Assembly (NCBI RefSeq): GCF_901000735.1
Contig: NC_081550.1
Span: 12,775,383-12,839,382, forward strand
Source: Corylus avellana
Lineage: Eukaryota > Streptophyta > Magnoliopsida > Fagales > Betulaceae
DNA length: 64,000 nucleotides
Reading direction: 5' to 3'
A program made the position numbers and the translations under genes. The notes beneath the pieces are model-generated. The model saw only the letters and a list, made by a program, of their open reading frames with translations, did no database searches and was not told the DNA's origin. Shown in pieces: positions 56,424 to 64,000 of the stretch. Position 1 is the first letter of the stretch; every line of letters begins with the position of its first letter.

Positions 56424-57440
56424 TCCTTTGCCATTGACACCATTTTCAAAAGCCTCAAAGCAACCAAGTGGGCAGTCAAGGAATGCAAACGCCGTGGCCT
56501 CACAACACTTTTTTAGCTCGTCAGCCCCTTTGCTTAAGAAGCCCTAGTCCGAGAATTTTATCACCATCTAACATTCGATTGTACTCGGCCGGGCATCCTA
56601 GCCTCATCTGTGGCGGGCATTGACATTGAGCTAACCACCGACGACATTGCTGCTACTTTGTGATGTTCTCATGAGTGCCCGTCAGATATTTTGGCTTTGG
56701 ATGGCTCCCCTCGATACTCAGACCTACCGTCCAAGCTTACACTGCAGCATATTGTGGACGACATTTGCCACGGCCGTTATACCGATGATCTCTGCAACTG
56801 TACAAGCAAGGTCCTGCTGCCTTCCCGACTTTGGTTCGTGGACTTCATTTTACACAAAACTCAGCAACGTGGACCCTTCCTAGCGGCCCTGTATGCTTTT
56901 CAGAGAGGATTTTGGATTTCCATCCCTTAGCTCATTTGGGATCAGATACACAAGTTCTGGGACAGGGCGATTGTGTGCTGAACTCAGGGGTCGTCTTCAT
57001 GGGGACTTCCCTTCCCTTTTCTCCTCACCCATATCCTTTAGTCACGAGGCATTGAGGGTACACCCGCAATGGACCTATTTTTGGTCACCCTCAGTTTGGA
57101 CTGATCTGGTGGAACCAGAGTTATTCCCACATGCTGAGATGACGTCGGGAGCCCATAGCAGCTGAGGTTGTTAGGGAGGCTGATGGCCCTATGCACATTG
57201 ATCCACACGCAGCTGAGCCAGCAAAGAGAGAGGGAGCGGCGGAGACCGTCACTATGAGCATGTCACAATATGAGTCCCTCCATAAAGAGCTGACGGAGCT
57301 TCGATTAGAGCTTGCTACCTAGAGGGCATAGGACAAGCGCCTAGCAGAAGAAAGATTTGAAGCACAACAAACACTATTGCGCGCCATTTTAGCACAGCTG
57401 CCACCTGATTCGGGGGCATCTTTTTCTACGCCGCAGTGAT
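56424..57440 (+). pseudogene. Element A third ORF, C-terminal part
   Basis: Continues after element D with FAIDTIFKSLKATKWAVKECKRRGL (first residues shared with the left flank), LVREFYHHLTFDCTR and IVDDICHGRYTDDLCN. It goes on with LWFVDFILHK and LYAFQRGFWISIP, and ends in an acidic/Leu-rich coil (YESLHKELTELRLEL, 57270). These blocks line up with element B's 34145-33560. In-frame stops occur near 56515, 56535, 56660 and 56928. Family role unknown; see the entry for element B. Confidence 0.65.
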
Positions 57441-58546
57441 AGGTTAGGTACTCCTGTCCCTTGCATTGCTTTACTGTTTTTTCCACACACTGAGGACATT
57501 GTGCATTTTAAGTTGGGGGTGTGGGCATACATGTTAGTTCTGAGCATGCAATTAATTTTTCTGTTGTGATTTGAAATTCATTGATGGGCTTAATATGACA
57601 AACACATGATCACTCGATTAAGGAATTTAAATTGTGTTACTTTCATTGGCAGAATGAGATATTACTTGTTTCAATTTGATTTTCACAAGCACACTAGCAT
57701 GTAGTCTGTGGGGCATAAAATCCAGTGATGTCTAGTTTTAATATTTGGAATGTAGTTGGGTAACTTATCGGGAAAATGACCTTGGCATAAATTCTTTAAA
57801 AAAAAAAATGTTCATTTTAAGCTTTCCACCAAGTAACCGGACCTCTTGCCTCATTAAGCAGTGAGTGTTCGCATGAAAAAGTGAGAAGTTTGGTTTGATT
57901 GTACATATATAAAAAAACTAGCTTAGCTTTGTAGCCTTTTTGACCCGAGTTAGTAAGTCCTTAGGAGTGTCTTTATACCTAATGCCCTAAAACCGTTTGG
58001 TTTGGGAGTCATTGGCCTAACGCTCGATACATGGGCCAATCAGAAAGCTTAAGGGAGCTAAGTGCTATAAAAAAAATAAAAAAAGAAAAGAAAAAAAAAG
58101 GGAATTTTTGCCTTGGTTGTTTTATCCGATGGGGAGTCTAATGAATTTTGAGTATTGATCCATGCATGATTGAGATTAGTTTTGAAATCCCATGATTATG
58201 TGTTGAGTTCACATATACTAGTTGAATCCTGTAATATCCCATAATTGCCATGATTGGAGCTAATTTGTAATTTCCTGAAATTGTGAAGATGGTGTTTGTT
58301 TTATTAAGCCTGTTAATGAATGAGAACCATGATGGTCATGATATTGCATTCTTGGGAACTACATGGTTGAAAAATGTTTGTGGGTATCATTCCTGGAAAA
58401 TCCTCACGAGACTTCACTCGTCCTCTTGGGAACTCATAGGGCTTTAAAAGGCTTGTTGCATACGCTAAATGCAACCGTACATCCCACGAAAGATGGATTT
58501 ATCTTTTTATTTTCTGTTTTGTATTGCTAAGGGACTAGCAATATCT
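57441..58546 (+). other. Element A 3' non-coding region with an extra polypurine-like tract
   Basis: AAGTTGGGGGTGTGGG at 57510-57525 resembles the real tract but lies 1.04 kb upstream of it, right after the third ORF. A block shared with B and E follows (57830-58485: GCTTTCCACCAAGTAACC, GGTTTGGGAGTCATTGGCC, GCATACGCTAAATGCAACCG). No gene. Confidence 0.7.
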
Positions 58547-58559
58547 AAGTTGGGGGGTG
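58547..58559 (+). promoter_or_regulatory. Polypurine tract, element A
   Basis: AAGTTGGGGGGTG lies directly before the LTR start TGATAAGTGCC. Confidence 0.85.
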
Positions 58560-59830
58560 TGATAAGTGCCGAATGTTGCACATTCAAGCCCTTAATTTAC
58601 ATATGTTAATTCCATAGCATTGTTATTTGTTTAAATTTGTTTTGTTTTTGTGTTTCAGGTCTTATTTGACAAACCGTTGAAAATTGGGCTTAAAAGGGCA
58701 AAAAGCTGGGCATTGTCGATTTGGGATCGAGCGAAGCCATTCTTGAGCTCGAGCGCACCTGCGCTCGAGTGTCTGCGGCCAAGGATCGACCGCATGCCTG
58801 CGCTCGTGCGCATAATAGCTAAGCTCGAGCACACAAAACTTCAGATCGAGCGCATACGGGCGTGTATTGCACGGCAGCAATCCTTTTCCAGCGTGGATTT
58901 GGTTTTCAATCTCCCATATGGACTGGGAGACTAACCTCAGGTTTTCTCAGGGTTTCTAGGGTTTTTAGGGTTCTCCTAATCCCTATAAATAGGGCTCTAA
59001 ACATTGTAGACAGACACACTGCTTTCTAGAGTTAAAATTTTAATAAATTGTCTATGGAGCTTAGAAGATCATGAGCTGCTAAACCAATTGTTGGGTATTG
59101 ATATAACTCTTTCCGAGCACAATGGTTTAATTGTATTTAATTTCTAGTTTTTCAATTTATACATGTTGATTGTATAACCCAGAGGATTGCTACATTTGAT
59201 TTTTGTTCTTCATATTAAATGCAATTGTTCTTAAATTCTAATTCAATATTAGTAAAATTCTTATCTTGTCTTAGAAATTATTTTACTATTATTGAACTCA
59301 AATCATTCTTATTTTCTGTGATGATAAGAATGATGGTTATACAATGGTTCTTAATTGACATGCAATCAATAGGGTTAGATAGACCATACCTAGGAAAGAC
59401 AGATCGTACTACATCCTAGTTTAGTGTAATTTAGGTAGACGATCCGTGCCAACCGAAGATGGGTTATGCTATTCCATTGATTGTATGAAATTATTTTCAT
59501 GTGTTTTCTTTTTTAAATTATAACATGCATAGAATGAATTGCTAGAATTAATTATGGTTAAGCATTGATGCGTGGATAGTGGTGAAGTCAATACCCTACT
59601 CTCTCTCTCTCTTATATATTTACTCTCTTTATTTTCATGCACTTTGAATTTACACCAACAAATCATTTTCTTTTGAATTAAGTTAATTTTAATCTTTCAA
59701 ATTTTGATAATTACACCATTGCAGTCCTTGAGGTTCGACACCCTCAATATAGCCCTATCCTACTGGATTCGTCCTATTGCGTGTGGTTATTTTTGTAATT
59801 GATATTTTTGGTCACAAAAATACCACATCA
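58560..59830 (+). repeat. Element A 3' LTR
   Basis: 1271 bp, TGATAAGTGCC to ACCACATCA, followed by GAAAG. Quasi-palindrome cluster 58725-58870; TATAAATA at 58984-58991. Confidence 0.9.
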
Positions 59831-59835
59831 GAAAG

Positions 59836-61353
59836 CTAACTCAAAGATCTATAAAGTCATATTTCAAAAGAGTTGGCTAATTCCATAGGTAGTGCGCTCG
59901 AGCTCACATATAGTGCAATCGATTGCACTCGTGCCCATAGAAACTGGAAAGTGCATGCTAGAGTGCGATCAATCGCACCTGGAGTGCGATCGAGCACACT
60001 CGGCCGACCTGGCAGCCCTGAAACCCTAAAATTAGCTTATAAATATCATTCTTTTCTATTGTAAACGCACGGGGATGCGCCAAGGGTGCCGTACTTTGTC
60101 AATTATCGACTTTTCTGGGTTTCTAGACCTTTGAACTCCAATTATTTTGTAGGGGAAAATTTATTTTACCCCCTGAAGTTTCAAGGGTTTTTCAATTCGA
60201 ACCCTAATGTTTAAAAATTGGCAATGTACCCCCATAATGTTTCAAAAATTTTCAATTTAGATCCTCCGTTACTAATTTCTGTCTAATTGGACGGAAATTA
60301 TCCCGTGTGCATCTCACGTGGGATTTTGATGCCCTCTATTTTAATTTTTTCCTCATTAAAACCTATGAAATTACGTAATTACCCTCATTAAAACCTATAA
60401 AATTTAATAATTACCTTCAATTTCATAGGTTTTAATAAGGGCAAAATTGGAATAGAGGGTGTCAAAATCCCACGTGAGACACACGTGGGATGATTTCGGT
60501 CCAATTAGACGGAAATTAGTAACGGAGGGTCTGAATTAAAATTTTTTGAAACATTAGGGGGGTACATTGCCAATTTTTAAACATTGGAGTTTGAATTGAA
60601 AAACCATTGAAACTTTAGGGGGTAAAGTGAATTTAACCCTATTTTGTAAGTTTCTCAATTTCAATGAAGTATTTCAGTTCATTTATGATTTATTTTGTCA
60701 TGAGAGGCTAAATCTTCAACTAAGGTTGAAGATGAAGCCTCACCATTGATTTGTTTGCATATTTTATGATTTGTTTGTACAATTTCATCGTTTAATATAA
60801 TGTATGTTGGTTTCAATTCAATTGTGTGATAAAATTGTGATTGATTGTTGTTTATAAATTGTGAAAACGTTGGATATTCATTGTGTTTCATCCAACAGAT
60901 ACATAGAATGATTTGATGAGACTTATATCCATTGTGATTCGTATATCAAATGGACACAGTGGATGATTTTATCTCAATTGGATATTCGTTGTGATTTGTA
61001 ATAGTGATGTATTCATTGAATGATTCAATAGGATTTTAGAAAAACAGTAGAACGTGTACTGGATCTAATTGTTTGTCAGATATGTATGAACTAAACATGA
61101 GAATGTGCACTCTGATTTGGTGAGGTGAATTCTGAAACCTTAGTCGTTTATCATTTGATTATTATCTTTTGATTTATTTTATTTGTTTTGTTTTCAATTT
61201 CAAATTTCCAAAATTCGGAACAATGTTAAAATATGATTAGTTTATATAAGAATTAGTTTTCACGACACAATTCTCTGTGGATTGACCTCGCACTTGCACA
61301 CGTTGTACTGCACACGACTCGTGCACTTGCGAGTAATTATAATTTGCACATCA
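59836..61353 (+). mobile_element. LTR of element C, right part
   Basis: Continues from 24975 with CTAACTCAAAGATC. It holds a quasi-palindrome cluster (59890-60004), TATAAATA at 60038-60045, a MITE (60152-60639) and the CATGAGAGGCTAAATCTTC phrase (60700), and ends TTTGCACATCA. Without insertions the LTR is about 1.33 kb, close to the 1376 bp of the solo LTR at 34369. Confidence 0.78.
60152..60639. mobile_element. MULE-type MITE with long inverted repeats and 9-bp target duplication
   Basis: 488 bp whose two halves are inverted copies of about 230 bp (GGGGAAAATTTATTTTACCC on the left; the right end in reverse complement reads GGGTTAAATTCACTTTACCC). It is flanked by TATTTTGTA (60143-60151, 60640-60648). 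Nine-base duplications and long inverted repeats are the mark of Mutator-like elements. No ORF. The whole transcript would fold into one hairpin. Confidence 0.88.
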
Positions 61354-61359
61354 AGTTTT

Positions 61360-61377
61360 TGGCGCCATTGCTGGGGA
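61360..61377 (+). promoter_or_regulatory. Primer binding site, element C
   Basis: TGGCGCCATTGCTGGGGA, a tRNA-Asp-type site with two changes from element A's, six bases after the LTR. Confidence 0.85.
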
Positions 61378-61923
61378 ATTGTTTGTTTGTGAAATTGATT
61401 TTTATTTGAATTGATTTTATTTTTCTACTAGTTATTTTATTTTGTTTCTGTTTGCAAAAACTAATAAAAAACAAAAAGAAAAAAATTGGTTGTCTTGGTG
61501 TTTCTGTTGCAGTGTCGGCAAAACCAATCCCTACCAGTGCAATCGATCACACCGCACCTGCGCTTGAGCGTACTCGAGAACTCACGCAGCAAGCGATCGC
61601 ACTTGTGCTCGACCCATCTCGCACTTGCGCTCAAGCGCATTGCACACTCGTTCTCTATTGCACTTCACCTACGCTCGAGCGCACTTCTAGAAATCAGACT
61701 CAACAGATCAGAAGCAGCTAAGTAAAAAAAAAAAAAAAAAAACACTTTTGCAAATTCTTTTTGTCCTCTTGTGTTTTCTATTTTTATTTTTCTTTTCTAT
61801 ATTTTTGTTTATTCTTTTGTCAAAAAAAAAAAATGGTTACTATTTTATGTGGGTCATGCTAAATAGTGAGGGTAAAGCATGAATTTTTAGTTTGGTAATT
61901 TTTATGCTTCTCATAGCAGTAGT
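61378..61923 (+). other. Element C leader with quasi-palindrome cluster
   Basis: GC-rich block at 61537-61690 (GTGCAATCGATCACACC, CTGCGCTTGAGCGTAC, TACGCTCGAGCGCAC) in the same place as 26458-26605 of element A. A-runs at 61722-61742 and 61824-61835. gag is not found. Confidence 0.6.
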
Positions 61924-62518
61924 GTAACATCCTGATATTTCTTTTCTTTTATCTTGTAAATAAATCGAGTGTTACGCTAAAATAATCTTACACTGTGAAA
62001 AATCTGAAATTTATCAATACAAAACAATATTCTTAAAAATATTTTTCTTTATACAAAATACCCACAATTAGGCCAAACAAGGCATTTATACAAATCTATT
62101 TGACTATATAAACTCTAGACAAACTTCACCAACTTAGAATCTCTATACATCTCAAATATAAAGCTCTAAGCACAACTGCATAATTACCTTGACTTTCCAT
62201 TCCTGCAAGCACTACAAAAACTGTAAAGTAATGAGTCAATTGATTCACAATAATATAAATCATTGTTGAAGCAATTATATCAAAATGCCAGACATTTAAT
62301 AAAACTACAAAGATCTGTATTATTGAATATCAATATCACTCTCAGTAAATAAGAATACTTACAGTGGATTACATGAATGGATCATCAAAGGAAATTACTT
62401 GTTGAAACCCATTATGCTTCACACAGTCTCTTTCTTTCAATATCTCTCACTGTCTCCAAAAACTCCCTCTCAATCTCTGATTCTCTGTTTCCATCTTTCT
62501 CAGAATTATCTTCTATTG
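61924..62518 (-). mobile_element. Fragment of a D-like LTR
   Basis: Starts TGTAACATCCTGATATTTC like the plus-strand left end of a minus-oriented D-family LTR, then diverges. It is cut where the next LTR fragment starts. No coding potential. Confidence 0.45.
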
Positions 62519-63241
62519 TGCTGAATACTACCTAAATTAATAGATAATATTTAGTACGTTTTTACTCGCAAGTGGACAAGATCAAAACAATAGTATAGTG
62601 CAACAAGTACGAGGTCGAACCCATTGAGATTGTGATTTTGTTTAGAATTAATTAAAAATATCAACTTGTCACTAAATTCATATTGTGAAAAAGAAATAAA
62701 AAGATAAATGAAAAAGGTAAAGGCGGGGCTTTGATATTCACCATTAATCATACTTAGATAATATAACAATATGCCAATGCTTTGATCATGTTATGTCTAT
62801 CTAATGTTTGTCAACCTAAGGGCATGGTGTATACTCCTTAAGCTATAAATTTCCCTAAGCAACGAGTTAGGCATGGGTGTATACTCTAACTCTTTTTTTT
62901 CCTAAAGGATTAAGCATGGGTGTATACTAAGTTGTTCTTTAGGAAAGCATATATTCTATGGAAATCGACAAACACATGAGGCCTAGGGCATGGGTGTATA
63001 CTCCCGGTTCCCCATGTTGATTAACCCAAGAATCCAGCGTGGATTACTTTTGTTACTTATGTTAAACCCATGACTCGATCATCCAAATTGATTTAACTAA
63101 CTAGTACATACCACATGCATATAATGACCAGTCACATACATATGAGGAATTCATGAAAACAGGAATTAATCAAGTTAAATATCACAACATGATCATCACA
63201 AAGGCGCCAATATTGAAATATTAAATAAGCATAATTAGGGC
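62519..63241 (-). mobile_element. Fragment of a B-like LTR
   Basis: ACTACCTAAATTAATAGATA and, further on, GGGCTTTGATATTCACCA and CACATGAGGCCTAGGGCATGG follow element B's LTR (30051-30870) in order. The fragment ends at AATTAGGGCT inside that LTR, where an RT segment starts, so a deletion or recombination has removed the remainder. Confidence 0.75.
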
Positions 63242-63851
63242 TGAAGTGATTAAGTTGTTGGATGCAGGGATCACTTATCAAATCTCGGATAGCAAGTGGG
63301 TAAGCCCAATTCATGTCGTGCCAAAGCGGGCTGGATTGACGGTAGTAAAGAACAAAGATGACGAGTTGGTCCCAACTCGTATTCAGTCAAGATGGAGAGT
63401 TTGCATAGACTACCACAAGCTAAATGCCGCCACCAGGAAGGATCATTTTCCACTCCCATTCATTGATCCGATGGTGGAACATTTGGCTGGGCACGCATAC
63501 TATTGCTTCTTGGATGGTTATTCTGGATATAACCAGGTCCCTCTGGACCCCGAAGATCAAGAGAAGACGACGTTTACTTGCCCTGTTGGGACGTTCGCCT
63601 ACCGTTGCATGCCCTTTGGGTTATGCAATGCACCAGCTACTTTTCAGCGGTGCATGATCAGCATTTTTTCTGACATGGTAGAACGTTTCCTTAAGATTTT
63701 CAGGGATGACTTCTTTGTCTTCGGTTCATCGTTTGAGGAGTGTTTGTACCGCCCCACCTTGGTCTTAGTGTGGTGCAAGGCGAAGAATCTAGTTCTCAAT
63801 TGGGAGAAGAGCCATTTCATACTGAAGCAAGGCATTGTACTGGGGCACGTC
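63242..63851 (+). pseudogene. Athila-type reverse transcriptase segment, open frame, both ends missing
   Basis: About 200 codons without a stop carry the RT core: KLLDAGITYQISDSKWVSP (63250), CIDYHKLNAATRKDHFPLP (63402), FLDGYSGYNQVPLD (63509), MPFGLCNAPATFQRCM (63609), the catalytic DDFFVFGSS (63706) and NWEKSHFILKQGIVLGH (63799). Protease lies to the left in a complete element but is absent. The right end is cut by an LTR at 63852. Its open frame contrasts with the decayed RT of A. Confidence 0.85.
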
Positions 63852-64000
63852 TGTTGTCACAAATATCTACCTAAATTAATAGGCAAATAATTGTATGTTT
63901 TACCCGCAAGTGCACGAGGTCAACACAGTAGTATAGGGTGCATGTACGGGGTCATTCCGACGAGAATTGCAAAATTTTGCTTAAAATTAATTCCAAAAGT
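63852..64000 (-). mobile_element. Start of a B-like LTR at the window edge
   Basis: ATATCTACCTAAATTAATAG, GCAAGTGCACGAGGTCAACA and GGGGTCATTCCGACGAGAAT follow the left end of element B's LTR. Runs off the window. Confidence 0.75.

Larger units (their letters stand above)
24976..59830 (+). mobile_element. Element A: Athila-like Ty3/gypsy retrotransposon, interrupted by B and D
   Basis: LTRs of 1274 bp (24976-26249) and 1271 bp (58560-59830) start TGATAAG and end ACATCA. The element is flanked by GAAAG on both sides (24971-24975, 59831-59835). Its order is LTR, tRNA-Asp-type primer site, gag, protease, RT, RNase H, integrase, a third ORF, a long 3' non-coding part, polypurine tract, LTR. Element B (9.6 kb) sits in RT and element D (13.8 kb as assembled) in the third ORF. 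The net length without insertions is about 11.5 kb, usual for Athila. All ORFs carry stops or frameshifts. Confidence 0.9.

Overview
The window is nuclear DNA from a flowering plant, probably a woody eudicot, but I cannot name the species. The evidence is telo-box leaders, plant chromovirus and Athila-type retroelements, a plant hAT transposase, a TRIM array, TA/GA microsatellites and scaffold gaps of 20 N (5849-5868) and 100 N (13426-13525, 16216-16315, 55364-55463). The only candidate host gene is a short first exon on the minus strand at the left edge (237-290). Almost everything else is transposable elements, most of them nested and decayed.

Left part (1.8-11.6 kb). A retroelement 'F' has a long LTR (1819-3537 plus 9429-9784) that was split by an array of TRIM LTRs (3538-9423, target duplication CATAC). 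F's short internal ORF was split by a solo TRIM LTR (10332-11251, target duplication GATTG). A composite hAT element follows (11607-22130). It has matching 17-bp terminal inverted repeats and a perfect 8-bp duplication, CCTGCCTA, and it carries a broken BED-finger/hATC transposase (17759-19933). To its right is a pseudogene of the 'putative plant transposon protein' type (23738-24640).

Right part (24.7-64 kb). This is a stack of Athila-like elements that can be ordered by target duplications. Element C has an LTR at 24672-24975 and 59836-61353. Element A (24976-59830, duplication GAAAG) sits inside that LTR. Inside A are element B (30051-39623, minus strand, in the RT catalytic box) and chromovirus D (42625-56423, minus strand, duplication TCCTT, in ORF3). 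Inside B is a solo LTR (34369-35744, duplication CAAAC). A foreign stretch inside the right LTR of D (50746-55363) holds the end of a second D-like LTR and a gag-only element E. A MULE-type MITE (60152-60639, 9-bp duplication) lies in the C LTR. The right edge has further LTR fragments around an open RT segment.

Functionally, A has gag, protease, RT, RNase H, integrase and an extra third ORF. B keeps only gag and the third ORF, and E keeps only gag, yet all three share LTR-type signals, a 3' noncoding block and several polypurine-like tracts. This looks like one autonomous design with progressively reduced, presumably trans-mobilised relatives. D is the youngest-looking coding element, with a few frameshifts and one stop. 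The most unusual signals are clusters of a CpG-rich quasi-palindrome (TGCGCTCGATCGCA or TGCGCTCGAGCGCA) that recur at the same structural positions of A, B and C, and the repeated polypurine tracts. Several apparent duplications flank scaffold gaps and may be assembly artefacts.
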